Shown here piece by piece: positions 1-10,314 of a DNA stretch of 64,000 bases. Under the pieces are notes generated by a model, which did no database searches, had not been told where the DNA came from, and saw only the letters and a program-made list of their open reading frames with translations. The translations under genes were made by a program, and so were the position numbers. The stretch spans positions 99,851,333 to 99,915,332 of the forward strand of contig NC_073745.1 of NCBI RefSeq assembly GCF_029784135.1, read 5' to 3'. The stretch's first letter is position 1. Each line of letters opens with the position of its first letter. The stretch is from Toxorhynchites rutilus septentrionalis (lineage: Eukaryota > Arthropoda > Insecta > Diptera > Culicidae).

Positions 1-138
1 TCAATAATACTGAAATTTCAGTTTCTGCTAAATTGTCAGTTGGGCTTTTATGAATTTGAACGCTAACATTGTTTTTAAGAAAAAAAATTGTTCGTTCATT
101 TCATCTGCTTATTTTTACTTGTAATAACAACACTTTTC

Positions 139-631
139 GGGGGTCTCCGTAGCCACATTGGTTGCGCGTTCGCTTAGTAAGCGATCGATCGTGAGTTCAA
201 AACTCAGGGCCCTCATTGACGATCTTTGTGTTGTTACAGAATAACTACGTCCACGCAACAATCATCAGCGATGGAGATCGATCCACGGTCGAAATAAGAT
301 CGATTCATCCATACAACTGCTCTGCTCTGCAAGAAACATCGGGCTGCTGTTCTATAAATAACCCAACAATGATCAATATCAACTGTCTCCGCTGTCCGGT
401 CTGCTGAACAATGGAAGAACAGAACGAATACTCTTACGCCTAAATGGCTACTGTGAAATGTAATGTACCATATGCAATGGTATAAAAGGAATACTATAAC
501 GCCAAAAAAAATGGCAAGTGTGTAATGTGCTATTTATAGATATGATAAACATGTGACATGTACACTATTAAAATTCGGCTCTGTTACAGCTGAAATGCTA
601 ATGAGCCTGAAATAAACGAATGGGTTAAAAA
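139..631 (+). mobile_element. tRNA-headed SINE with perfect 13-bp target duplication
   Basis: A non-coding retroposon of about 493 bp. Its start resembles a tRNA gene: an A-box-like stretch near 150-162 (tagccacattgg) and a B-box-like stretch near 192-204 (gagttcaaaactc), as expected for an internal RNA polymerase III promoter. It ends in an AT-rich tail with aataaa near 611 and a short A run. The word aacaacacttttc occurs at both 126-138 and 632-644, a perfect 13-bp target site duplication, so the ends are well defined. It carries no protein. Mobilisation would depend on a LINE machinery in trans (family knowledge). A degraded head of what looks like the same family lies at 53238-53345 on the other strand. 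Confidence 0.85.
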
Positions 632-821
632 AACAACACTTTTCCTATGTAGTGGACTATTATAAGAAAAGTAACATGCATAAACAAAATCTGTGACGTC
701 ACAGATTTAAAAATCATCCCACCTTTCATTTTCCATCTCGCGTATATACGAGGTATGATTTTGCGCGCGAGTACAGGAGGGTTAAAACGAAAAGGATCAG
801 AAGGCTTAATAGTTGACATTA

Positions 822-880
822 GAGATGGGCAAAACGGTTCACTTTAATGTTCACGGTTCACTAGAAAATCAAACTATGAT
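822..880 (+). repeat. GTTCA-rich repeat end
   Basis: Starts agagatgggcaaaacggttc and continues with repeated gttca words. Similar GTTC/GAAC-rich DNA occurs at 2440-2519 and 3805-4030. It looks like the end of a non-autonomous DNA element with internal GTTC repeats. No matching opposite end could be assigned. Confidence 0.45.
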
Positions 881-949
881 TTTGAAATTTTGATTTAGTT
901 TGAGCCTAGATTCATTTTCTTTCTGCATTACACGAGAATTAATCAAGCA

Positions 950-2150
950 AATTAAGCCAAATTTGGCATGTGAATGGTTTAGGGTGCACTAAATGTTTCT
1001 ATGGTGGTGAGACTCTCCACCTCCCCCCCTAGGGGGGGGGGGGGCAGGAGTCTGCCATACAAATGAAACACAAATTTGTGCCTTACTCGAGAATTAATCA
1101 AGCAAATGGAACCCCCTCTCTAAGGGGGGGCTGCCATACAAATGAAACACAAATTTCTGCATTACTGAAGAATTATTCAAGCAAATGAAACCAAATTTGG
1201 CATGTGGAGGTTTTAGGGCGCACTAAATGTTTTTACGGTGGTTAGATACTCCTCCCCCCTCTCTAAGGGGGGCTGCCATACAAATGAAACACAAATTACA
1301 GGGGGCACACAAACACAAACTTTTGCATAACTCGAGAACTAATCAAGCACAATTTGGTATGTGACAGTTTTTGGGTATGAGAAATGTTTCTATGATGATA
1401 TGACACCCCTCCCTCCTCTGGAATGTGTAAAAATATTACATGTTTCAACCAAAAATATTCCAACCAAACATGACAATTAAAAATATTCGGAAAACTCTGA
1501 AGGAAAAGGGGAAAATTCGGAAAAGTAAATTCCCATATGTTCTACAACTACATAGTTACACGTGCTGTTAGTTCATTTGATGTTTGCGCTAGCGAAATTG
1601 ATCTTTGTTGGAAATTAATTTTAATGTGATGAAACGCACTTCTATATCTTCTTCTATCTATACCAATAAAAAAGTATCGCCGAATGTGTTGATAAGAGCA
1701 GAACTCGAGGAAGGTATTGTCCGATTTAGGGCTGAAACATGTTATATGCAAGTGGTTGAAAAATCTTGAACGAGAATTGTGTCTGAAAATAATCTGATAT
1801 TATAATGATGAGTTTTGGTAGAAATAAAAGGAATTTTATAGTAAAAGGTAAATTCAACGGGGTCGATTAGAAGATCAATCAATGAACAGTTCTGCGATTG
1901 GACTTGCTCATAGTAAGAAAATGTGAATGTTTAAAGGTCTTCTTCTTGAATGGCGCCACGTTCCCTGTGGAACTTTTGTCGTCTCAACGTATGCATTAAC
2001 TAGCGTCATTTATTAATACTTAGTTGAGATTTCTTAAGCCAAATAACACGGTCTGAAATGTATTCCGAGGGGCAAGCTAAACGTTTGAAGGTATTGATAA
2101 CAAAAAACAAATTTTAGGTGGGACGAAGTTTGTCGGGTCAGCTAGTATAA
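950..2150 (-). repeat. Dispersed repeat, copy 1 (carries internal ~150-bp tandem units)
   Basis: Read on the minus strand it begins near 2149 with agctgacccgacaaacttcg and matches the plus-strand copy at 23484-24240 over most of its length. The far end (950-1400) holds three to four related units of about 150 bp, each containing a word like ctcgagaattaatcaagcaa and a C/G-run palindrome (for example at 1021-1044). A short minus-strand open frame at 1548-1751 falls inside but resembles no family I know and is partly absent from copy 2. A SINE piece is nested at 1933-2088. The class of the repeat (non-autonomous DNA element, Helitron-like or other) cannot be told from two copies. Confidence 0.75.
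1933..2088 (-). mobile_element. Nested 5'-truncated SINE
   Basis: Matches the body and tail of the complete SINE at 40640-40907 but lacks the tRNA-like head. Its tail reads as GAA repeats on the minus strand. It interrupts dispersed repeat copy 1, because copy 2 is continuous across this point. The flanking words ccttcaaac and cctttaaac could be an imperfect target duplication. Confidence 0.7.
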
Positions 2151-2439
2151 TATAAAAACATTTCATATCCGCACAAATCAGAAAATGACTGTTTGAATCG
2201 TTTCGCTTTCAACTATATTTTTTTGGTGAGGTAAGTTGGAATGTCTTACTGAAATATTTACCCTCAACTTAAAAATATGAAATTAAAACATTATTTGATA
2301 AATAATCGAACAATCCAATTTAAGAACCACGGAAATATTTCGTTTTATTATCAAAACGACAATCCCGACATCTTATTTTTGTTGTTTCATGGGGCTATCG
2401 CTTGTTTCCATTCGTTAATTTGAGGACTATTCGCCTTCC

Positions 2440-2519
2440 TCTTATACACCGATCACCATACACCGTTCGTCCTGAACTATATGCACAGCCAGCGGTCAGT
2501 TCGTTCTGAACTGTATACA
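2440..2519 (+). repeat. GTTC-rich repeat, left piece
   Basis: Contains cagttcgttctgaactgtat and related words. The same style of repeat resumes at 3805-4030, so the hAT and Tc1-like relics between them probably inserted into one older GTTC-rich element. Confidence 0.5.
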
Positions 2520-3333
2520 CCAGTGGTGGCCATCCGGCGGCCCTCCGACGTTGTTTATGCGGCCTGCGGCTTGATTTGAAAAAAAATCATATGAGCGAAA
2601 TTATGAATATAGTTGAAAATTCTTCCATACAATTGATTAGAAATAACTTCGCGAGTAATTCTTGTTAATCGTGTGTATCCAAACTAATATTTTTCTGTTT
2701 TTATTTCGGTTTTTTCGTGCTAATTTAATCTTCTGACAATCGTTCTCGTTAGTACTCAAAAGACTTTTTCTCGTTTTTGGTTCTGTTCTGCTCACACTCA
2801 CATAAATTCATGCAAGTAACGGCGGTAAAACCGGGTTTATACGTGGTCAGTTACTCGCTGGCGAGTAAACGTCAACGATCCGAACAATTACGAGTGTATC
2901 CATACCATGAAATTTGACATTTGATTTGTGTCCAGTCGATTAGTTTTTCTCGCAGATATTGGTGATTCAAAACCCATGAAATAATTCTCCAATTTTCTCT
3001 ACCCTATTCAGTTTCGATGCAGAAAACATGCAGATGGATCTCATTGAAACGCAGTGTGATTTAGAGTTGTGTGACAAATTTCAAAACCATGATGTCTTGG
3101 GTTCCTACTCCAGATATGTTCCAGAAGCGCGATTTCCAGAACTAATGAAACATGCTCATTTTATTACTTCTTTGTTTGAATCCGCAAATATTTGTAAGCA
3201 ATTATTTTAGTTATGAAAGAATTAAAATCAAAGTCAAGGAACAAAATCACTGAAAGTCATTTGGAAGACACGCTTCGCATCGCTATCTCTCACATTCAAG
3301 CTGATTTAGATAAAATGGCTCAAGAAAAGTAGT
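2520..3333 (+). mobile_element. hAT element relic
   Basis: The left edge cagtggtggccatccggcgg resembles hAT inverted-repeat ends of the CAG(N)GGTGGCC type. The interior holds a decayed hAT transposase C-terminus (2995-3333). No matching right end was recognised, so the element is truncated or too diverged to bound. Confidence 0.6.
2995..3333 (+). pseudogene. hAT-family transposase, C-terminal fragment (broken)
   Basis: Codes for the C-terminal dimerisation and last catalytic region of a hAT transposase of the GTF2IRD2/ZBED-like branch. Visible family words are MDLIETQCD, RFPELMKHA, SLFESANICKQLF and, after a break, VMKELKSKSRNKITESHLED and LRIAISHIQADLDK. The family pattern is a run of LIELQCD, then RFPxLxxHA, then a C-x-Q-x-F-S-x-MK block. 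A frameshift with a TAG stop occurs at about 3208-3215, exactly where F-S-x-M-K should continue, and the frame resumes up to a TAG near 3331. The N-terminal BED finger, the RNase-H-like core and the start are missing. Residue pattern recognition only, but several separate blocks agree. Confidence 0.8.
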
Positions 3334-3395
3334 TCGAGTGAAATCGAAACAGTGTTGAACTTCTCTCTCACCAAGATTCGTGGTCCCTTCGATAC

Positions 3396-3697
3396 TTGTT
3401 CTGTTTTCAAGCAACGATAAAGTTCGGTCTGTACGTGAAGCATGTGGCAACTGTCACGTTATTTAAATGCGGGAACCCGGCAAAACAGATCTACGAGCTG
3501 CTCAAACCGTTTCCTATCGATGAACAATTTGTGTTCCGTACACTACAAAAGTACAAAGAAACAGCTGTTGTGGGCGATAGGCCCATAATGGGAAGTCCGA
3601 AGTCGGTAGGCTGTACAATGTTATCTACGTTTTCATGAACGCGTTCAACGCAATCCTATTCGCAAACAAAAGTGTCTATCAGTCGAAATAAATTGGT
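3396..3697 (+). pseudogene. Tc1/mariner-type transposase, N-terminal DNA-binding fragment (broken)
   Basis: Encodes a helix-turn-helix N-terminus of the IS630/Tc1/mariner superfamily. Visible words include TLFKCGNPAKQIYELLK, VFRTLQKYKETAVVGDRP and, after a frameshift near 3620, RVQRNPIRKQK. This is the usual order: first helix-turn-helix, a K-x-T-G-S-x-x-D-R-P-like linker, then the second domain beginning R-R-N-P. The catalytic domain is absent and no inverted repeats were found. It sits directly downstream of the hAT relic, so one element is likely truncated against or inserted beside the other. Confidence 0.75.
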
Positions 3698-3804
3698 ACG
3701 TTTTGGGTTTTTATCTCATTTTGTTCTCGAGTTATGAGTTTTACAGGTATAGAATTGAATTCTTTCTAATTTAAAATAAAAAGTAAGTCAAAAAAATACA
3801 CACA

Positions 3805-4030
3805 CATACACAGTTCGGCAGCGGTTCTGAACTGCATACACAGTTCATCGTTCGCCGTACACAGTTCGTTCTAAACTGAACTGTATACACAGTTCAGCCA
3901 GCGGTCTTCGTACACAGTTCGTTCGGAATTGGGTCAGCAGTTCATGTGAACTGTTGCCCAGTAAAAAAGAACAACTGTTCGTTCAGTCTTTTTGGTGAAC
4001 TAGTTCTTTTGAACAGTTCATGAACGGTTC
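3805..4030 (+). repeat. GTTC/GAAC-rich repeat, right piece
   Basis: Dense alternation of agttcgttctgaactg-like words, partly self-complementary, ending near gttcatgaacggttcgcc. Likely the second half of the element whose left piece is at 2440-2519. Non-coding. Confidence 0.55.
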
Positions 4031-4716
4031 GCCAGACTGCTCACTTATGTCATTTGCTCTAAAAATGCATTCGAATCGCCTCTCGGAACTGGCTCACTCT
4101 AACGCTAGACGCATATCTCTTCGTGTTTGTAACAAATAACAATTTACAAAGTTTACTTATATTTACAATAAAAAATTAAGTCAAACATGAACATACATAA
4201 AAACATACTGCACAATGCACAGTGATCAAAATATAAAAGCAAACATGTTACAAGCAAGCAAACATAAAATCAAAATACAAACAAAATATAAATTCTCACA
4301 ACTAAGTCGATGTTGGCTTGAAACGTTATTCCGAAAATCTTGTTACTTCTGCTCAACAGTGTGCGCTGAAGTATTGGTTATTTAGCTTGACCGTACGTTT
4401 TTAAACATACATACATGTAACATACAAACGTTTGTAGGATAGTCCCAATTTTACCAACTTTCTGTTGACCGATTGATCTGGAATTTGGAACATACCTTTA
4501 TCTCTACTGTCATCATAAAATTAACTAAAGAATAAAATAAAAACGCGGAGAATGTCGGATCCACAGTTTAGTGGTTTCATCATATGCCCCTCGATTTTAT
4601 TTTAGTTTCATCAAGTGGAGGGAAGTGTGTGATAATTGTTAACTTATTTATATAACAATAAATAACTGTTAAATTATTTTTTTAGGTTTTAGTACATTAT
4701 CTGTACATTATCACAG
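4031..4716. other. Unassigned AT-rich DNA
   Basis: No coding frame, inverted repeat or RNA gene seen. It holds A-rich runs (4140-4300) and T-rich runs (4670-4690). Confidence 0.5.
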
Positions 4717-5504
4717 TGAAACCGTTTAACTCAAAATGTATTTTTTTTACTCATTTTTCCTTCAAAATTTCTCAGTTTTTTCTCACTTCCTTTTAACTTT
4801 TTCTCATTATTCTTCTTTTTTTATCTTGTTCTTTTCCTCCTTAGTTAGTTTTATTGGGACTTTCAACTCAATCATTCATTCCCCGGAGATGTTTTGGCGA
4901 TAGGGATGGTGTTGTCTGGAATTATAGAGGCTTGAAACTTTCTCAGTTTAATGGCCCTATAGTCTTGAAAAAGGTTCAATCCTTAAACCTTAAATTAAGC
5001 TCTCATATCCCGGCCTTGAAAAAAACAAATAAATCGAGGGGTTGTATCTGAGACCCGACCGCTTAGGACATTGTACTACGCCATCTTTTTTTTTTAGTTT
5101 GCTATAATGTTTAAGCACAATGAAACCGTTTAACTCAAAATGTATTTTTTTTACTCATTTTTCCTTCAAAATTTCTCAGTTTTTTCTCACTTCCTTTTAA
5201 CTTTTTCTCATTATTCTTCTTTTTTTATCTTGTTCTTTTCCTCCTTAGTTAGTTTTATTGGGACTTTCAACTCAATCATTCATTCCCCGGAGATGTTTTG
5301 GCGATAGGGATGGTGTTGTCTGGAATTATAGAGGCTTGAAACTTTCTCAGTTTAATGGCCCTATAGTCTTGAAAAAGGTTCAATCCTTAAACCTTAAATT
5401 AAGCTCTCATATCCCGGCCTTGAAAAAAACAAATAAATCGAGGGGTTGTATCTGAGACCCGACCGCTTAGGACATTGTACTACGCCATCTTTTTTTTTTA
5501 GTTT
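4717..5504 (+). repeat. 404-bp tandem duplication
   Basis: The block beginning near 4717 is repeated with an offset of 404 bp from near 5121, and the repeat runs to about 5504. The two copies look identical over some 380 bp, including a 65-codon frame at 4854-5051 and 5258-5455 that matches no family I know. Each unit carries T-rich DNA, a word ggttgtat followed by gacccgaccgc, and a terminal T9-T10 run. Related words lie at 35391-35431. Identity between the copies suggests a very recent duplication or an assembly duplication. Confidence 0.9.
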
Positions 5505-6010
5505 GTTGGTTTATCATTCCGATATTATTTGCGAATACGTCGAAATTCCATAAATAACTCTTTAGTAAAAATTTCCGGGGACCCTGAAAAGTTTTAATGG
5601 CTGGCGTGGTTTTATAGAATCATTTCGAGAAGCAACGATTCTTACTTGCCTTTGCGAGAACAGTACACTAATTGGTCATATATCACAATTTGTTTCATTA
5701 TATCAATGCACGCATTGCACTGAGTATTTTACGAGAGACATCTTCCGTCCATCGCCATTCAACAAGCATCAAACATGCGTCTAACAGATCCACACAGTTG
5801 CAGCGATAAAAATTAAACATCGAAACACACTTCATGTGAAATATTCGCTAGCTAGCTCGAGGGAAAACATTAAACACAAAACGAGCAGACTAAGCGACCT
5901 TTGTTGTTTCCGGCACACAGAAAGATACTGAGAATTTTCCTCAGAGGAGATGCAATACGCCAGCGACAGTTTACTGACTATGCAAGGGTGTAGTTTACTT
6001 CTCAAATACA
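5505..6010. other. Unassigned single-copy-looking DNA
   Basis: No convincing coding frame or repeat structure on either strand. Confidence 0.5.
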
Positions 6011-6079
6011 GGTCGGACTCGATTATATACAGACTCGATTATATGTGATTCAATTATATACAATTTTGGACTCGATTAT
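6011..6079 (+). repeat. Short repeat of gactcgattata words
   Basis: Three spaced copies of (g)actcgattata, the first preceded by cag. It resembles the end of a pogo/Tigger-like element. The mariner at 6081-6809 inserted at the TA of the last copy, and the interrupted sequence resumes at 6812. Confidence 0.45.
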
Positions 6080-6080
6080 A

Positions 6081-6809
6081 CGAGGGTCACTATTTATATT
6101 TCGGGAATTGGCAACACTGATGTCATGTGAGTCCATCTGACGGTTCCATCGTAAAGTTTGACATTTTTGACGATATACGTACTCCGAACATTTTGTCATA
6201 CGGACGCTATTTGTTTATCTTATATTTAGTTGAAAGTTTGGTCTCGGCAAAAAAATGGAACTGAATCGTGAACATTTTCGTGCGATGATTTTTTACGACT
6301 TTCGACGTGGATTATCACAACAAGAGTGCGTCAATCAACTTAATTTGACTTTTGACGATGAAGCTCCATCAAAAACCACTGTGTATCGCTGGTATAGTGA
6401 ATTCAATCGTGGTCGTAGTTCGCTGTCCGACGAGTTTCGTGAAGGTCGTCCAAAATCGACTGTAGTGCCAGAAAACATCGATGTTGTGCACGAAATGATT
6501 AAGCAAGATCGTCATGTAACCTATTGTGAGATTGAGGCATTCCTAAGCATTAGTTCCACCAGCATATATGCGATTTTACATGAACACTTAGTTGTGCGAA
6601 AATTATGTTCACGTTGGATCCCACATAATTTGACAATCGCTCAAAAAAAAGGCTCGTGTCGATTGGAATAAATGCTTTGAAAATTGGTTTAAGCGCAGGC
6701 AAAAGTGTATCGATCATCGTGGCGAGTACTTTTAAAAACAATAAAAATATATTCGCAGCTTAACTATTTGTTTTTGTTCCTATTCCCGAAATATAAATAG
6801 TGACCCTCG
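6081..6809 (+). mobile_element. Internally deleted mariner element with 28-bp perfect inverted repeats
   Basis: Begins cgagggtcactatttatatt and ends with its reverse complement. The two ends match perfectly for 28 bp and both are flanked by the TA target dinucleotide (6079-6080 and 6810-6811). Length 729 bp against about 1.3 kb for a full mariner. It carries the transposase DNA-binding half and a short C-terminal tail but no catalytic core, so it could only move in trans. Confidence 0.93.
6255..6735 (+). pseudogene. Mariner transposase, catalytic core deleted
   Basis: The start at 6255 opens with MELNREHFRAMIFYDFRRGL, a typical mariner N-terminus. Two helix-turn-helix regions follow (about residues 5-60 and 70-115), with the linker GRPKSTVVPENID between them and WIPHNLTIAQKK, a mariner signature preceding the core. 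A one-base expansion of an A run near 6643-6650 shifts the frame and gives a stop at about 6669. In the other frame the sequence continues ARVDW, then jumps straight to CFENWFKRRQKC and a tail ending GEYF with a TAA at 6733-6735. All three catalytic aspartates (the D,D34D triad) are therefore missing. The product, if made, could bind inverted repeats but not cut. Confidence 0.9.
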
Positions 6810-6811
6810 TA

Positions 6812-7065
6812 TACAGTTTGAAAAAAAATAGTTTTTTCTATATTTCAAATATGACTTATTTCAAGAAGAAATGTAACCTTTCTACGTTAAGGTGAAATTT
6901 AAGTGGCTATTACATGTACATTGGGGTAAAAATCGTGATTGTTGAAGAGATTGCTTGAATTTTCACCAGGAATTGTTTATACCGATATTACAGCCAATTA
7001 AGAAAGATAGAAATTTGGTGTCAAAAACAAATTGTAGACCAGTTAGAGAGTTTCAATTCAATTGA
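6812..7065. other. Unassigned AT-rich DNA
   Basis: Continues the sequence interrupted by the mariner. No coding signal seen. Confidence 0.4.
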
Positions 7066-7180
7066 TAGAAACAATCTAGTTGAATATTATTTTTTAATAG
7101 TTATTAACGTTAACTTTATTTCATAAAAACGTGACCTGTTTTCTGATTTGGCACCCTTAATGTAAGACGTAGTCCTACGT
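7066..7180 (+). repeat. Dispersed repeat pair, member 1
   Basis: Shares tttatttcataaaaa, gtgacctgttttt and a following agac-tag-acgta stretch with 36250-36350. Roughly 90 bp of common sequence in direct orientation. Family unknown. Confidence 0.6.
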
Positions 7181-7489
7181 AAAAAAATGCCGAGTTTTTA
7201 TTGCTGAACATTGAAACCACACAAGGGAAAATTTATTCCTTTCGATCGATGCAACGTGATAAGTGAGACATCAATTCTCAAATCAGAATCAGAGAGAAAC
7301 GGCATATTGAAATTTACATAATACTTCCACTGCGTGCCATTATTCCCAAATTAATTTGCAACTTCAACACATGGTGTTAACTGATCGCTGTCTAGAGTGC
7401 TCCTAATTTTCGGATTGTATGATCGATTTGTTATACCTCCACTTTCGTGATTGTTTTCAAGAGATTTTTACCCGAAGGTCATTCGTCCC

Positions 7490-7676
7490 TAAAACTCTCT
7501 CTCTCTTCTTTTCTCTCTCTCTCTCTCCCTGTCATCTCTTTCTTTCTCTCTCCTTTGTTTATATTTCGGTCTCTCTCTCTTTCTCGTTTATACATCTCTC
7601 TTTAATTCTTCCTTTCTCTCTCTCTTTCTTTCTTTCGCTCTCTCTTTATTTCTTTTTTTCTCTCTTTTTTCGAGCT
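7490..7676 (+). repeat. CT-rich low-complexity tract
   Basis: Almost pure pyrimidine, mostly CTCT and TTTC words. The open frame across it codes only for F/S/L-rich filler and is not a gene. Confidence 0.95.
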
Positions 7677-8775
7677 CCATAAAAATAAAACAAAGAATAT
7701 TTTTACTATCCATTATATCATTATTTCTTTATCTATCTTTTAACAATAAAACAAAAATTGAACGGAGAGAAAATATTCATAACTAGAACAGTTAAGAGCT
7801 GATGAAGTGAGAGGGTTAAAAAAAGTTGTGCCATGGCGTACACGATTTCAGCCCTTCTGGTTATCTGAAACAAAAAATCGAATAGATTCTGAATCAGTAA
7901 AGATGCCGCTATCGCATGAACCTCAGACAAATCAAAAACATCTTTTTTGACAAATGGCTAAACGGCCGCCAAGCAAAATGCGGTTTAAATTGTTTTTTCT
8001 TGCGTTTCCCGATTTTTTAAAAATATTAAAATTTAGAAAACATAATATTTCGGAGGTTCATGCGATAGAGAGACACCTGCAGATTGTATCCATATAAATT
8101 CGACATGAATCGGTTCAGTAGAACTTGAGATATCGTGTACGCCAGTTTAAAAAAACTAGTTTCAAGAAAAACGCATTTGAAGTTCATTGTTATGGTCGTA
8201 CCAGGTTAGATAACGCATCACTAAAATGGCTCTAACTCGGTGAGTAATAGTATTTTCGATAAGTCTTTTCTATGGTATGTTCTTGAATGCCTAAGCTACA
8301 AAAATATGAAGGAAAAAAAATGATATTTTTGAAATTTCTTGACTAGAATACTGCCTTAAACGGCATGGACACGTTAGATATTCTGAGCTCTCGTAACGAT
8401 TTCCTCACCGGCATGGATTGTCATTAGAAGACAAAAATTACTTATTGGGTTTAACAATTTCCTCTCAAGGGTTCCTTTGAATGTACGTCAAGGAAGACGA
8501 AATGATCCAATTGTTACTAAGGGGTAACTAGGAAGGATCATTTACGATGGGTCGGGCTGCAGAAAGATGCCAATGGTGGACTGGTCTTTTTACGCAGCTT
8601 GAATTACTAAGAATTCCTCGTTATAATTTTTCCGGTCCTGTTTGCAACTTACTCACGAGAAGTGAAAGCACATATTTTTGTAGAACCCATAGAAGTGGCA
8701 TATTTTCCGTAGCGTACTTCCGTTTGTTAACGAAACACAATTCTATCGTCGCGTTTAAGTACAAAGATCAAAGTA
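7677..8775. other. Unassigned non-coding DNA
   Basis: No gene recognised. The stretch 7980-8350 has the texture of decayed repeat DNA but no second copy is in this window. A weak 84-codon frame at 8547-8801 runs into the neighbouring MITE and looks spurious. Confidence 0.5.
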
Positions 8776-9263
8776 GCATCCCCATCCCCACCAGTTGCTA
8801 AATTCGGTTGCTAAAAACGATTAGGCACCCCTTCACAATAACTTGGCAACCACACCGGGAGTTGCCATTCGGGTGAGTAAAATAATAACGCACCCCCAAA
8901 ATAGCAACCGGTTCATAAATTTGGCAACGCGGTAGTTACTTCATCGCAAGGTTGCTATTTGCAGCAAAATTCGGAATTTTGTTTTGATTCTTTCCGTTCT
9001 GCGATGGTTATGATTAAGTTGTTGTATAAAACAGTGATTTTTGCTTTTCTTTCCACGACGCGTGAGTTTCTCAAATCTCGGAGCAAACAATCATATCAAC
9101 AAAAAGAACATCCTCGTTTGATAACCACCGGTGCGAAAAAGAAAGTACTGAAATGGCAACCATGATAGCAACGACCGGTGCAAAAATGGGTTGCTATCCA
9201 AAGTAGCAACGATTAAAGTTGTCAAATTACCAACGCTTATAGCAACCCATCGGTGGGGATGCC
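8776..9263. mobile_element. MITE-like element with GTTGC/GCAAC words
   Basis: Left edge gcatccccatccccaccagt and right edge (read in reverse) gcatccccaccgatgggttg form imperfect inverted ends, each followed by gttgcta. The interior repeats ttggcaac and gttgctat words on both strands. No coding capacity. Length about 490 bp. No target duplication identified with certainty. Confidence 0.6.
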
Positions 9264-10033
9264 CTTATAGACCTCTTTCGTTATCCAGCCCTGAATTGGA
9301 AAAAGCCGTTCTTGGTATGATCGAGGCGTGCTAAGAAAGGGGTATTATTGGTGTTATACAGTTTGCATCGTACGAAACAAAATATCAAGCCATTTTGCCA
9401 AGACAATGCTTCCTCATAGCTGACTGGTTGTAATAAAAATCCATTGTAAACGATATACGCATTGAAATCTCCAAACTATGAAAATTGATGGAGAAGATTA
9501 TGGTGACACCTACCTCATCATTCAAACGGTACTTTTGGAGGTATCTATTACGGTTGCATTATGGCGGTTAGGCGATTCCTTGCACGTCGAGGGTAACCCG
9601 CTGTATTTTACACGGATAATGCAAAATTCATTCCCCCTGTTGTACTTTTATGGGAGCGACTTGTTTGTTTCCAGTTGGCACATTTTAGTTCCCCGTTAGC
9701 CCGGCTAAGGAGATTGTTTTATATTATGCTGTGGCCATGAGAAATTTGAGGCCACTTACATAGCACTAATGATGCAGACCAGGACGCACTGACTCCCGAT
9801 TTTCTCAGGTCCATGGCTCGGCAAAGTCATATCAAATTGAAGATAGTCAGGGGACTATGAAGAAATCCGCCTTCACATTCGATCGGAAATGTGTTTTTGC
9901 TTCTTCCAGCAGTTTCTCCGTCAAAATGACTCAGCAGTCATTCGGGCGTTTAGTTGCTATCTCTCTCTACGACTCGACTATCTCAATTCATTCTTCCCCA
10001 TCAAATGGACTTCATTGCATACTGAACTGACTC
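9264..10033. other. Unassigned non-coding DNA
   Basis: No recognisable coding, RNA or repeat feature. The short frames at 9478-9699 and 9889-10092 show no domain or codon pattern I can support. Confidence 0.5.
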
Positions 10034-10241
10034 CCCCCAGATTGAATTCATTTTCTCGTTCATGTATCACTTATGCATGTATCGATGTTTGAGTTCACGG
10101 TGGGTAATCAATGGAGCCGTCCATTAATGGTATAACTATAACCAGTATTTTAGCATCAGAAATCAAGTTTTCGTTCACGTCATATGGCCGTTAAAATAAG
10201 ATTGTGGACGTGGACAACGAGGTACATGCCAGACTGAATTC

Positions 10242-10243
<2 letters not shown>

Positions 10244-10280
<37 letters not shown>

Positions 10281-10288
10281 TCTCTCTC
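10244..10288 (+). repeat. (TC)n microsatellite
   Basis: About 34 bases of pure TC followed by an interrupted CT tail, inside the second unit of the local direct repeat. Confidence 0.97.
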
Positions 10289-10314
10289 ATGTATCACGTA
10301 TGTATATATCAACG

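Noticed and set aside
4854..5455. Identical 65-codon frames in the tandem duplication
   Set aside because: Identity follows from the duplication; the peptide has no known family and the unit is T-rich non-coding repeat.
7419..7682. 87-codon open frame
   Set aside because: Produced entirely by a CT-rich low-complexity tract; F/S/L filler.
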